Assembly: GCF_000770635.1 (NCBI RefSeq) | Contig: NZ_AVBF01000009.1 | Location: 1 to 64,000, forward strand | Direction: 5' to 3' | Origin: Pontibacillus yanchengensis Y32 | Lineage (GTDB): Bacteria > Bacillota > Bacilli > Bacillales > BH030062 | DNA: 64,000 bases | Shown: positions 17,925-26,156 of the stretch, piece by piece | Layout: the number at the start of each line of letters is the position of its first letter | Position numbering within the stretch: position 1 is the stretch's first letter | Position numbers and translations under genes: made by a program | The notes under the pieces: model-generated | Seen by the model: the letters and a program-made list of their open reading frames with translations, nothing else | Told to the model about the DNA's origin: nothing | Databases searched by the model: none

Positions 17925-19607
17925 CTACTTAAATTCTACGTTTGTCACAGCTTCTGATCCTGTAGGGTGTGGAATGTAGCCTGTAACTTCTTTCTTGGCA
18001 GCTACAACTGGTGTTGAGTGTACTAATGGAATCCAAGGAGCATCAGCATGAACCATTTCTTGAGCTTGTTTGTATAGCTCATTACGTTTGTCTTGGTCTG
18101 TAATGGTTTGAGCCTCAATTAACACTTCATGCAATTCGTCGTTAGAGTAGTACGCATAGTTGTTGCTACCAATGCTGTCTTTATCTAAAAGCGTGTAAAT
18201 GAAGTTATCTGGGTCGCCATTGTCACCTGTCCAGCCAAGTAGGAACGCGTCAAAGTCACCTTTACTTGCTTTTTCTAGATAGGTACCCCAGTCAGCCGTT
18301 TGCAGGTTAGCCGTCACACCAATTTCTGCAAAGCTTTGCTGGAGCACTTCGGCAATTTTTTGACCTTCTGGAATATACGGGCGTGGAACTGGCATGTACC
18401 ATAGGTTGAATTCAAAGCCATCTTCATAACCTGCTTCCGCAAGAAGAGATTTGGCTTTTTCTACATCATATTCATAGTCTTCAATGTCATCATTGTAGCC
18501 TTCAATACTAGGAGGCATTACGGTTTTGGCTGGTTCTGCTAACCCACCATAAAACGCTTCAATAATTTGTTCCTTCGGTACTGCGTGGCTTAGAGCCTGA
18601 CGTACCTTTTGCTCGGTAGCCATCGGAGTATCACGGTTCATTGTAAACGCCATATAGCCAACGTTCATGGATGGGCGTTCCATGATTTGTAGGTTCTCAT
18701 CCGATTCGATACGTTCTACATCAGAAGGATTAACCCCATCAATTAAGTCAACTTCCCCCGTCATTAGTGCATTTAAACGAGCGGAGTTCTCAGGGATAAC
18801 GGTATAGATTACTTTGTTTAACTTTGGAAGGCCTTCCTTCCAATAGTTTTCATTCTTCTCTAAAACGATGCGTTCGTTTCGTTTCCATTCGGTAAATTGG
18901 AATGGTCCAGTACCTACAGGATTTTCAGTAAATTTGTCTCCATGCTTATCAACAGCATCAGGGCTTGCTATACCAAATGGTGTCATCGCCAAGTTTTTAA
19001 GGAATGGTGCTTGTGGGCGGTTCAAGGTAAATTCGACAGTGAACTCATCCACTGCTTTTACCTCTTTAATAACGTGCCCTTCATCTCCTTTAAAGCCCCC
19101 AAACATTGTATAGTAAGGGAATTGCTCCGAATCTCCATTCATCCAGCGTTCAAAGTTGAAGACAACGGCATCAGCATTAAAATCAGTTCCATCATGGAAC
19201 TTTACGCCTTCTTCTAATGTGAAGGTGTAGGTTAATCCATCATCAGAAACGGTCCATTCTTTCGCTAATCCTGGTACGAGTTGTGTATTCGTGTCTTCAT
19301 AATTTAAAAGTGTTTCAAAAATATTCTCTGTCACACGAAATGTTTCGCCCTCGGTAGTCGTGATTGGATCAAGCGCAGTGGAATCTCCACCACGAGCATA
19401 GATTAACGTATCCTTTGTAGAAGTATCTTCGCTAGTATCTGTATTCTTATCCTCGTTGGTACCTTCATTGGTATCCTCTGCTTGATCTTCTGTATTTTCT
19501 TTAGGTGTATCCTCTTGTTCCTCATCTGAATTGTCACTACATCCAATCAGAGCAACGGAAAGGAGTAGCATAAACAGTAAAGCCAACAATCCAAAGCGTT
19601 TCGACAT
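17925..19607 (-). CDS. Peptide-binding lipoprotein (DppE/OppA family)
   Basis: Extracellular solute-binding protein that hands peptides to the permease. The 560 residues begin with a lipoprotein signal peptide (LLLSVALIGC, cysteine near residue 23), then an acidic Glu/Asp/Thr-rich linker of about 50 residues. The SBP_bac_5 fold follows (DPITTTEG, KEWTVSDDGLTYTFTLEEGV and FHDGTDFNADAVVF). The C-terminus GYIPHPTGSEAVTNVEFK is typical of Bacillus dipeptide-binding proteins. The acidic linker fits a halotolerant host. The ATG follows GGGGGAT. Confidence 0.92.
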   Translation of the reverse strand: MSKRFGLLALLFMLLLSVALIGCSDNSDEEQEDTPKENTEDQAEDTNEGTNEDKNTDTSEDTSTKDTLIYARGGDSTALDPITTTEGETFRVTENIFETLLNYEDTNTQLVPGLAKEWTVSDDGLTYTFTLEEGVKFHDGTDFNADAVVFNFERWMNGDSEQFPYYTMFGGFKGDEGHVIKEVKAVDEFTVEFTLNRPQAPFLKNLAMTPFGIASPDAVDKHGDKFTENPVGTGPFQFTEWKRNERIVLEKNENYWKEGLPKLNKVIYTVIPENSARLNALMTGEVDLIDGVNPSDVERIESDENLQIMERPSMNVGYMAFTMNRDTPMATEQKVRQALSHAVPKEQIIEAFYGGLAEPAKTVMPPSIEGYNDDIEDYEYDVEKAKSLLAEAGYEDGFEFNLWYMPVPRPYIPEGQKIAEVLQQSFAEIGVTANLQTADWGTYLEKASKGDFDAFLLGWTGDNGDPDNFIYTLLDKDSIGSNNYAYYSNDELHEVLIEAQTITDQDKRNELYKQAQEMVHADAPWIPLVHSTPVVAAKKEVTGYIPHPTGSEAVTNVEFK

Positions 19608-19639
19608 GTATTAAATCCCCCTTAAAATAAGTGAATATA

Positions 19640-20629
19640 TCATGAATGTGCTTGTTCATCATTATATAGATGGCAAGCAACATAATGATTTGGTTTAATC
19701 TCCTTAAAGACAGGTCGCGTCGTCTTGCACATGTCCATGCATTCCTTGCAACGAGTATGAAATGCACATCCTTTAGGTGGATTCGAAGGACTAGGCATCT
19801 CCCCTGTTAGCAATTCATCGTCATTTATAGGTAGGTTTGGATCCGGAATAGGTACGGAGGAAAGTAGAGATTTCGTATAGGGATGAAGTGGTTCATCATA
19901 TAAAGCATCACTAGCGGTAAGTTCGACCAACCTCCCTAAATACATTACGCCTACACGATCACTAATATGACGAACAACCCCTAAATCATGTGCAATGAAT
20001 ATATACGTTAGGTCGAATTTGTGTTGGAGGTCTTTCAGTAGATTCAATACTTGAGATTGAATGGATACATCTAATGCAGAGACTGGTTCATCGGCAATGA
20101 TTAATTTTGGATGTGTCATCAAACCACGGGCAATGCCAATTCGTTGACGCTGCCCCCCGCTGAATTGATGGGGATAACGAGATGCGTGATAGGAATCAAG
20201 GCCGACAACGGAAAGCATCTCCCGGATTCGTTTCTTTCGTTCTTGTTTATCTTTTATCCCATGAACAATTAACGGTTCTTCTAAAATTTTCTCAACAGTA
20301 TGGCGAGGGTTTAGAGAAGCGTATGGGTCCTGGAAAATAAGCTGCATTTCTTTACGCAACTTTTTCATCTGCTTCGAAGAAAGGGTGGTAATGGATTGAC
20401 CTTCAAATAATATGTCACCATCCGTCGCTTCAAGAAGTCGTAATAATACTCTTCCCGTGGTAGATTTGCCGCAGCCACTTTCCCCAACTAAGCCTAGCGT
20501 TTCTCCGTGATGCACAGAAAACGATACGTCATCTACTGCTTTCACCTCACCAATTTTTCTGGCTAAAATACCGCCGGTGATGGGGAAGTACTTCTTTAGC
20601 TGATTAACTTGAAGTAATGGTTGATTCAT
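19640..20629 (-). CDS. Peptide ABC transporter ATP-binding protein, DppF/OppF type
   Basis: Cytoplasmic ATPase of the importer. The start at 20629 (MNQPLLQVNQLKKYFPI) is chosen since it opens the family's N-terminus; the frame reads 54 codons further upstream inside the preceding gene. The 329 residues show Walker A GESGCGKST, Q-loop FQDPYASLNPRH, signature SGGQRQR, Walker B LIIADEPVSALD, and the C-terminal oligopeptide-transporter extension with cysteines (GCAFHTRC, CMDMC) that in relatives binds an Fe-S cluster. It overlaps the DppD gene by 26 bases. Confidence 0.94.
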   Translation of the reverse strand: MNQPLLQVNQLKKYFPITGGILARKIGEVKAVDDVSFSVHHGETLGLVGESGCGKSTTGRVLLRLLEATDGDILFEGQSITTLSSKQMKKLRKEMQLIFQDPYASLNPRHTVEKILEEPLIVHGIKDKQERKKRIREMLSVVGLDSYHASRYPHQFSGGQRQRIGIARGLMTHPKLIIADEPVSALDVSIQSQVLNLLKDLQHKFDLTYIFIAHDLGVVRHISDRVGVMYLGRLVELTASDALYDEPLHPYTKSLLSSVPIPDPNLPINDDELLTGEMPSPSNPPKGCAFHTRCKECMDMCKTTRPVFKEIKPNHYVACHLYNDEQAHS

Positions 20630-21629
20630 GTGCAGACTCACCTTCTTTTTCGTATAGGAAACAGCGGACTTGATGCTTGCCATTGTTAAAGGAATACAAA
20701 TCAGGATCCTGTTCAAAGCAATGATCCATAGCATACTGACACCGTTCCGCAAACCGGCATCCTCTTTTGATTGATCCTGGTTTAGGAACATTACCTGGTA
20801 TAGAAAACAGACGGTTCGTTTTGGAGCGTATATCAGGTACAGAAGCTAATAAGCCTTTCGTATAAGGATGTTTAGGGTCAGCAAAAATGGTTTTCGCATC
20901 ACTCTGCTCCACAATTTTTCCAGCGTACATAACGGCAATACGATCACACACCTCAGCAACGACACCTAAATCGTGGGTAATCAGCATGATGGAGGTTTCC
21001 ATCGTTTCATTTAATTTTCTCATCAATCGGAGGATTTGTTTTTGTATCGTGACATCCAAGGCGGTTGTTGGCTCGTCTGCAATCAACAATTTGGGGTCAC
21101 AAATCATTGCCATGGCAATCATCACACGCTGCCGCATACCACCAGACAATTGATGGGGATAGGCATGTAAAAGTTCCTCAGCACGAGGGAGGCCGACAAG
21201 GTTAAGCATCTCTATCGCTCGCTCTTTGTACGTGGCATGGCTCCACTTTCGATGTGTCCGAAGTGCTTCGATAAGTTGATTGCCAATTTTGAAAAGTGGA
21301 TTCAAAGACGTCATCGGCTCTTGAAAAATCATTGCAATTTCATTTCCACGAATCGAACGCATTCGTTTTTCAGAAGCATCAAGTAAATTCTCCCCATTAA
21401 ATAGAATGTTGCCTCCAATAATCCGTCCAGGTGGGGAAGGGATGAGTCCCATGACAGAAAGGGAAGTCACGCTTTTACCACAGCCGGATTCCCCTACAAT
21501 ACCGAGTATTTCTCCTTTATGAATTTGAATATCTATGTGATCGACTGCTGGAATTTCTCCATCATCCGTATAAAAGGATGTCCTCAGACCTTTAATGTCC
21601 AGGACTGGATTCGAATATGAATCAGACAT
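20604..21629 (-). CDS. Peptide ABC transporter ATP-binding protein, DppD/OppD type
   Basis: First gene of the permease operon and partner ATPase of the DppF-like protein. The 341 residues contain Walker A GESGCGKS, Q-loop FQEPMTSLNPLF, signature SGGMRQR, Walker B LLIADEPTTALD and the cysteine-bearing C-terminus GCRFAERCQYAMDHC. The start follows GAGGTGAGC. The promoter should lie in 21630-21720, but no clear boxes were identified. Confidence 0.94.
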   Translation of the reverse strand: MSDSYSNPVLDIKGLRTSFYTDDGEIPAVDHIDIQIHKGEILGIVGESGCGKSVTSLSVMGLIPSPPGRIIGGNILFNGENLLDASEKRMRSIRGNEIAMIFQEPMTSLNPLFKIGNQLIEALRTHRKWSHATYKERAIEMLNLVGLPRAEELLHAYPHQLSGGMRQRVMIAMAMICDPKLLIADEPTTALDVTIQKQILRLMRKLNETMETSIMLITHDLGVVAEVCDRIAVMYAGKIVEQSDAKTIFADPKHPYTKGLLASVPDIRSKTNRLFSIPGNVPKPGSIKRGCRFAERCQYAMDHCFEQDPDLYSFNNGKHQVRCFLYEKEGESAHESTITSS

Positions 21630-21729
21630 ATGCTCACCTCTCTCGAAAAACTAGTAAACGTATTACTCACTCTATTCGGACAAGTAGGGCGATATTCATA
21701 GAAAGACGTTAAAAAGGGAGGGGACAACA

Positions 21730-21828
21730 ATGGAATTCTCTAAGGCGATTATAGGAATGAAGGGAAATATGGGGATTGTTGACAGTCAAAGTCGGACAAC
21801 GTCGCATACTCTATTCTATGAGGAGTAA
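21730..21828 (+). CDS. Possible 32-residue peptide
   Basis: A 32-codon frame (MEFSKAIIGMKGNMGIVDSQ and onward) begins with ATG seven bases after AAGGGAGGGG. It lies just upstream of the holin-like gene. There is no recognised family or signal peptide. The strong ribosome site is the only support. Confidence 0.35.
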   Translation: MEFSKAIIGMKGNMGIVDSQSRTTSHTLFYEE

Positions 21829-21864
21829 GACATACCTCATAAATATTGTATAAGGATGGTGAAA

Positions 21865-22128
21865 ATGATGAATCGATGGAGAAGTTATCGGTTGTGGGTA
21901 GCCATAGCAGCGCTAATCTCATTATTTCTACAAGATTGCGGAGTGATTGACATAGACTTTGATGTTTATACGGAGCTGATTCTATCGATATTAGTCCTAC
22001 TAGGCATCATTAGACCTCCAGGTGCAGATGTAGCTCCACCTTTCGAAAACAAAAACGAAGGAAAACAAAAAGATGGAAAATCTACAGCTACCAAATCTAA
22101 AGAGTCTAAGAGAAAAGATGGTAAGTGA
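21865..22128 (+). CDS. phiLC3-type holin-like protein
   Basis: About 87 residues beginning MMNRWRSYRLWVAIAALI, followed by QDCGVIDIDFDVYTELILSILVLLGII, the two-span pattern of the phage holin phiLC3 family. The tail is very lysine-rich (KQKDGKSTATKSKESKRKDG). ATG 21865 is preferred because the upstream AAGGATGGTG serves as ribosome site. No endolysin or phage structural gene is adjacent, so it is a lone holin-like protein, perhaps domesticated. Confidence 0.7.
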   Translation: MMNRWRSYRLWVAIAALISLFLQDCGVIDIDFDVYTELILSILVLLGIIRPPGADVAPPFENKNEGKQKDGKSTATKSKESKRKDGK

Positions 22129-22456
22129 TGATCCCAATCTTACCAAAGTACGAATGAGAGGATATAATGAATATGCGGGGACCCTCTTACAAGAAAAACG
22201 TTAAGAAGATGATAAGAAGCGGTTTAGAATGATGAAGGGCGTTTTTCTTTTTGTGGGAAAGAAGCGTTTACTATCAAGATATATCTGGGTGCTTTATGAG
22301 AAGGCGAAGCATCTGCATTACAATCCACCATTTCGCCTGATTATCTGCACCTTTAATAATAAGGAAAAAGCGGACATGCCTGCTGGTGATGGAGGCTTGA
22401 GGTGAGAAGTCATTAGAAAAAGGTGGATGAAGTTAGAGGTTGTCTAGAGGGGGCAA

Positions 22457-22814
22457 ACGAGCAAAGCCGAACGCGGAGCGAGCATAAGCGGGTATGAAGC
22501 GAGCAAATCGCGATCGGGAGCGAGCATAAGCGGGAATGAAGCGAGCAAATCGCAACCGGGAGCGAGCATAAGCGGGAATGAAGCGAGCAATTCGCAACCG
22601 GGAGCGAGCATATACGGGTATGAAGCGAGCAATTCGCAATCGGGAGCGAGCATAAGCGGTTATGAAGCGAGCAAATCGCAATCAGAAGCGAGCATAAACG
22701 GGAAAGAAGCGAGCAAATCGCAATCGGGAGCGAGCATAAGCGGGAATGAAGCGAGCAAATCGCAACCGGGAGCGAGCATAAGCAGGAAAGAAGCGAGCAA
22801 ATCCCAATCCAGAA
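22457..22814. repeat. 42-bp tandem repeat (minisatellite) built of 21-bp half units
   Basis: About eight and a half copies of a 42-bp unit. Each is made of two 21-bp halves, GCGAGCATAAGCGGGAATGA(A) and GCGAGCAAATCGCAACCGGG(A), with scattered substitutions. Because 42 and 21 are multiples of three, several frames stay open across it on the minus strand and read as Cys-Ser-Leu-rich 14-residue repeats. None has a ribosome site, so the array is taken as non-coding. There are no CRISPR-like unique spacers. Confidence 0.9.
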
Positions 22815-22844
22815 CAACAAAAGTCAGGGGCTATAACAATAATA

Positions 22845-22868
22845 AATCACCAATTAATTGGTGATTAT
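22845..22868. repeat. Perfect palindrome
   Basis: TCACCAATTAATTGGTGA is a perfect 18-bp palindrome with A+T-rich flanks (AATAATAAA and TTATTAAAA) that extend it imperfectly. It lies between the minisatellite and the SDR terminator. It may be a regulator site or a simple hairpin. Confidence 0.6.
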
Positions 22869-22888
22869 TAAAATATCAACTAAATTCT

Positions 22889-22930
22889 AAAAAAAACAGT
22901 ACTGATTCATTAAGAATCGGTACTGTTTAA
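22889..22930. terminator. Terminator overlapping the SDR stop codon
   Basis: On the minus strand AAACAGTACCGATTC pairs with GAATCAGTACTGTTT and is followed by a T run. The stop of the SDR gene (22910-22912) lies in the loop, so the last codons form one arm of the terminator. Confidence 0.8.
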
Positions 22931-23689
22931 ATTCTTGGCAATTTTAGCTGAGATGGAGCTTGGAAGGAATTTAGCTAAGACGGCGCCAGCTGCATTTGTT
23001 CGACCTGGGATGATGATGCGTTGGCCTTTTTGGAAACCTTCAAAACCGGCCTTCGCTACGACGGTGGCACTCATTGCCGAAGCGGCAAGTTTCATTTTCT
23101 CACCACGAGCTGTCTTAAAGAAGTTGGTTTCTGTTGCTCCTGGGCATAGGGTGGAAATGTTAACGCCTGTCCCTTTTAGCTCACCGGCAAGACCTTCTGA
23201 GAAGGAGAGGACATAGGCTTTCGATGCATAATAGACAGACATGCCTGGTCCTGGCTGAAACGCAGCTGTACTGGCAACGTTCAATACACCAGCCGGTTCA
23301 CCTTTGTTGGCGAGTTTTTTCATCTCAGGTAAGAACCAATACGTAAGATCTGTTAATGTGGTCATGTTCACTTGCATCATGTCTTGCTGTTCTTGCAAGG
23401 AAAGCTTATCAAATGCTCCAGTCAATCCAAATCCAGCATTATTAACTAGAACGTTTACTTGTATATCTTTACTATCCAGCTCTTTGTACAGTTCTTCTGC
23501 AGAATGGGGCTGGGAAAGATCCTTCGGTACAATTGTTACATCCACATGTTCTAGCTCGTTTTGAAGCTCTTGTAATTTCACTTCATTACGGGCAGTTACA
23601 ACTAGATCGTATCCATTAGCAGCAAACAGTCGAGCAAATTCATAACCTAATCCACTAGATGCACCTGTGATTAGAGCAGTTGGTTTCAA
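22910..23689 (-). CDS. Short-chain dehydrogenase/reductase
   Basis: NAD(P)-dependent oxidoreductase of the classical SDR family, 259 residues. It shows TGASSGLGYEFA (residues 8-19, cofactor loop), NNAGFG, the catalytic serine in NVASTAA and the YYASK catalytic Tyr/Lys pair. The C-terminus (LPSSISAKIAKNL) is slightly hydrophobic. The substrate cannot be told from sequence. It stands alone between a terminator and an intergenic region. Confidence 0.9.
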   Translation of the reverse strand: MKPTALITGASSGLGYEFARLFAANGYDLVVTARNEVKLQELQNELEHVDVTIVPKDLSQPHSAEELYKELDSKDIQVNVLVNNAGFGLTGAFDKLSLQEQQDMMQVNMTTLTDLTYWFLPEMKKLANKGEPAGVLNVASTAAFQPGPGMSVYYASKAYVLSFSEGLAGELKGTGVNISTLCPGATETNFFKTARGEKMKLAASAMSATVVAKAGFEGFQKGQRIIIPGRTNAAGAVLAKFLPSSISAKIAKNLNSTDS

Positions 23690-23787
23690 GTAAAGTCACC
23701 TCATTAGTTATTGTTATTGTAAGTATGTTTAAGTAGTTAAACCATAAAACACCGATACGAAAAAGTCAAAGGATGTCGGCTTTGATA

Positions 23788-23825
23788 GAAAAAGCGCCTC
23801 TATAATAATAGTAGCGCTTCTGTTT
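23788..23825 (-). terminator. Terminator of the flavoprotein gene
   Basis: On the minus strand AAGCGCTA pairs imperfectly with AGAGGCGCTT and is followed by T residues. It lies about 60 bases after the flavoprotein stop. Confidence 0.55.
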
Positions 23826-23884
23826 GCTAATGAATGCGATAGTATCAAACGAGCTTGATTGTTTTATAGAACATAAATGAGATC

Positions 23885-25162
23885 TTAACAACAACCACCT
23901 TGGGAAGACTTCGTATTAATTGAACTACCCGAACTACATACGCCTGTTTCAGGAAGGTTTAAGTGAACTTCTCTCGCACGTTCGAAATCGCCTGACAAAT
24001 AAGCTACAACAGAGCGTGCTTGTTCATAACCTGTGGCTAATAGAAAGGTAGGCGCTCTACCGTAACTTTTGGCACCGATGACATAAAAGTTGGGCTCAGG
24101 TTGACGTAGTTCCTTTTCACCATGAGCTCGCACTGTTCCGCAACTATGAATGTTCGGATCAATTAATTCTGCTAAATCCGGAACTGATTCTAGTGTAGAA
24201 TCAAATGTATATCGTAGTTCACGAACAAAATCGAATGTAGGTCTTGCACCTGTAGTCGACACAATTTCATCAACTTCTTCGATTTTCGTTTCATCTCCGT
24301 TTACTTCCCCATGTATGGTTACATTTTGCTCCTCTTGTGTAATGGACCTTACAAACATAGGTGTATGCACATTCACTTGACCACTAGTTACGAGTTGCTG
24401 GATTTGTGTCCCCAAAGCACCACGACCTGGCAGGGCATCATCTTCCATTCCACCAAACGTTTCACGCACATCTTTTTTCCGCAATAGCCAATGCAAATCT
24501 GTATCAGGTAGCTCCGCTAGATCGAGTAAAGTATTAATAGCTGAGTGCCCACTTCCAACTACTGCTACTTTTTTACCTTCGTAGCGTTTACGTTCTGTAT
24601 TTAAGACATCGGGTATGCCATATCTAATATAATTGGAGGCTTCTAGCTCACCTTCCGCATGTATGCCACCAGCTCCAACCGGATTGGGATTTTGCCAAGT
24701 ACCAGTAGCATCAATTACTGCTCTAGCTTCATACGTTTCATATCCATGGTCTTTTTCAATTTGAATAACAAAAGGAGCTAGCTCACGATTAGTTGTTTTT
24801 ACTTTATCAAATCCTTTTCGGGTAATCGCATGGACCTTACTGTTCACATGAATATATGGCTTCATTTCAGGTAAACTCGCTAGTGGATTCAAGTAATCAT
24901 CCACAATTTCTTTACCATAAGGCAGTCGTTCCTCATCTGGAAGAGAGATGTGATGCTTTCTTAATAACTCTATAGCTGCATGATCCATATTGTACTTCCA
25001 AGGGGAGAAGAGTCTTACATGGCCATAATCTAAGAAATTTGATCCTACCTGACGACCAGATTCAAACAGAATAAACGATTGGTTTTGTTGACTAAGTTGA
25101 GCAGCAGCAGCCAATCCAATTGGACCACCACCAATGATAGCTACAGGTAAATGGGTGTTCAT
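23885..25162 (-). CDS. ArsO-like FAD/NAD(P) flavoprotein of the arsenic cluster
   Basis: About 425 residues, started at 25162 (MNTHLPVAIIGGGPIGLAAA) where GAAGGAGGATATATC precedes the ATG. It has an N-terminal FAD-binding GGGPIG loop, a second Rossmann motif VVGSGHSAINTL near residue 210, and a C-terminal motif with FYVIGAKSYGRAPTF. The final residues, SSQGGCC, give a vicinal cysteine pair that could bind trivalent arsenic. Similar flavin monooxygenase-like proteins (ArsO) accompany arsenic operons. An ArsR-type operator lies just before its start. The reaction is unproven. Confidence 0.8.
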   Translation of the reverse strand: MNTHLPVAIIGGGPIGLAAAAQLSQQNQSFILFESGRQVGSNFLDYGHVRLFSPWKYNMDHAAIELLRKHHISLPDEERLPYGKEIVDDYLNPLASLPEMKPYIHVNSKVHAITRKGFDKVKTTNRELAPFVIQIEKDHGYETYEARAVIDATGTWQNPNPVGAGGIHAEGELEASNYIRYGIPDVLNTERKRYEGKKVAVVGSGHSAINTLLDLAELPDTDLHWLLRKKDVRETFGGMEDDALPGRGALGTQIQQLVTSGQVNVHTPMFVRSITQEEQNVTIHGEVNGDETKIEEVDEIVSTTGARPTFDFVRELRYTFDSTLESVPDLAELIDPNIHSCGTVRAHGEKELRQPEPNFYVIGAKSYGRAPTFLLATGYEQARSVVAYLSGDFERAREVHLNLPETGVCSSGSSINTKSSQGGCC

Positions 25163-25181
25163 GATATATCCTCCTTCATTC

Positions 25182-25197
25182 ATCAAAAAAATTTGAT
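25182..25197. promoter_or_regulatory. ArsR-type operator, copy 1
   Basis: ATCAA-N6-TTGAT palindrome immediately upstream of the flavoprotein ribosome site. Two identical-spacing copies lie before the first arsR (25637-25652 and 25698-25713). Confidence 0.8.
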
Positions 25198-25204
25198 TTA
25201 AAAA

Positions 25205-25270
25205 GAAAAGCTCGGGGCGCCTTAATCACCTCCGACAGGCTTAAGATTCTAGGCGCTGGAGCTAGACATC
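25205..25270. repeat. Short 'gcgctggagct' repeat
   Basis: GGGGCGCCTTAATCACC through TAGGCGCTGGAGCTAGAC, the same family as 660-830 and 15383-15498, sits between the flavoprotein and the first arsR. Confidence 0.55.
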
Positions 25271-25297
25271 AAAGTGTTAGATTACAAAAGAATTTAC

Positions 25298-25615
25298 TTA
25301 ATTTGGTCTAAATAAACAGCAAAGGTCTTCAGATAGAATGGAATTGACTACGTCTTCATTGATCCAGTAGTAACTCCAAGTGCCTTTGGTTTCTTTATGG
25401 ATAAATCCGGCTTTATACAAAATCTTCAAATGGTAAGAGAGTTTTGACTGTGGTAGGTTTACTTCAACCTCCAAATCACACACACATGTTTTCCCATTTC
25501 TCGTTAAGATGTTCATGATAATTAATCGTTTCTCATCTGCTAGTGCTTTGAATTGTTGAACATAAGAAGCAAAATCAATATGTTCATTAGGTTGGATAAT
25601 AGGCAATTCTTTCAT
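25298..25615 (-). CDS. arsR: ArsR-family metalloid-responsive repressor (1)
   Basis: Winged-helix repressor, about 105 residues. The start at 25615 (MKELPIIQPNEHIDFAS) follows AGAGGC; an upstream extension would read through the operator. The metal motif TCVCDL lies at the start of the recognition region (C-x-C), followed by the helix LPQSKLSYHLKILYKAGFI. CC near the C-terminus (SEDLCCLFRPN) may add a third arsenite ligand. It is likely autoregulated and controls the neighbouring flavoprotein through ATCAA-N6-TTGAT operators. Confidence 0.88.
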   Translation of the reverse strand: MKELPIIQPNEHIDFASYVQQFKALADEKRLIIMNILTRNGKTCVCDLEVEVNLPQSKLSYHLKILYKAGFIHKETKGTWSYYWINEDVVNSILSEDLCCLFRPN

Positions 25616-25636
25616 TACAATCAGCCTCTTTCTATT

Positions 25637-25713
25637 CATCAAAATTATTTGATTAATTACAATGATACACAAATAAATTAAAAATGCAATTCACTTTATC
25701 AAAAAAATTTGAT
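25637..25713. promoter_or_regulatory. Two ArsR-type operators in the divergent arsR region
   Basis: ATCAAAATTATTTGAT (25637-25652) overlaps the first arsR upstream region. ATCAAAAAAATTTGAT (25698-25713) lies about 45 bases further. Together with 25182 they define the consensus ATCAA-N6-TTGAT. Confidence 0.8.
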
Positions 25714-25724
25714 GTAATTTTGTG

Positions 25725-25774
25725 TTGAAAAAATGGGAGTATATATTTATCATTATATAAGCATATACTTATAT
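25725..25774 (+). promoter_or_regulatory. Promoter and operator of the second arsR-arsB-arsC operon
   Basis: TTGAAA (25725-25730) and TATCAT (25748-25753) are separated by 17 bases. The palindrome ATATAAG-N6-CTTATAT (25755-25774) covers the expected transcription start. It differs from the ATCAA palindromes and so probably binds the second ArsR. Confidence 0.75.
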
Positions 25775-25791
25775 AAAAAAAGAAGGTGTTC

Positions 25792-26139
25792 ATGTTGGAA
25801 AAAACGGTTCTATCGATTAAAGATGCCTCACAAGTGTTAAAGTTGCTTGGTGATCAAACTCGTTTGACGATTATGGGCTTGCTGAAAAATAACGAATGTT
25901 GCGTATGCGAATTCGTTGAAATATTAGATATGTCTCAACCAGCCATAAGTCAGCATTTACGAAAATTAAGAGATGCTGGTTTGGTAAAAGAACAACGTAA
26001 GGGTCATTGGATGTTCTATTCCTTGAATCAGGAGGACGATTCTTTCTCCCTTATTTCTGAAGTATTGGAACATATCCCAGATCAAAGAGAGAAACTTATC
26101 CAATTAGAACAGAGTGGTAAACGAATTTGTTGTGACTAA
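25792..26139 (+). CDS. arsR: ArsR/SmtB-family repressor (2)
   Basis: About 115 residues, with the ATG at 25792 after AGAAGG. The helix-turn-helix DMSQPAISQHLRKLRDAGLV is preceded by NECCVCEF, the arsenic/antimony-type cysteine motif. It ends with RICCD, a second cysteine pair. It is the first gene of arsR-arsB-arsC on the plus strand and divergent from the other arsR. The differing operators suggest the two repressors control different halves of the cluster. Confidence 0.88.
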   Translation: MLEKTVLSIKDASQVLKLLGDQTRLTIMGLLKNNECCVCEFVEILDMSQPAISQHLRKLRDAGLVKEQRKGHWMFYSLNQEDDSFSLISEVLEHIPDQREKLIQLEQSGKRICCD

Positions 26140-26156
26140 AAGGGGGAGAATGAGCT

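Noticed and set aside
22457-22814. CRISPR array
   Set aside because: The whole 42-bp unit is repeated with no unique spacers, and no cas genes are present.
22413-22820. Overlapping Cys-Ser-Leu-rich minus-strand reading frames across the 42-bp repeat
   Set aside because: They arise because the repeat length is a multiple of three. None has a ribosome site, and several frames are equally open.
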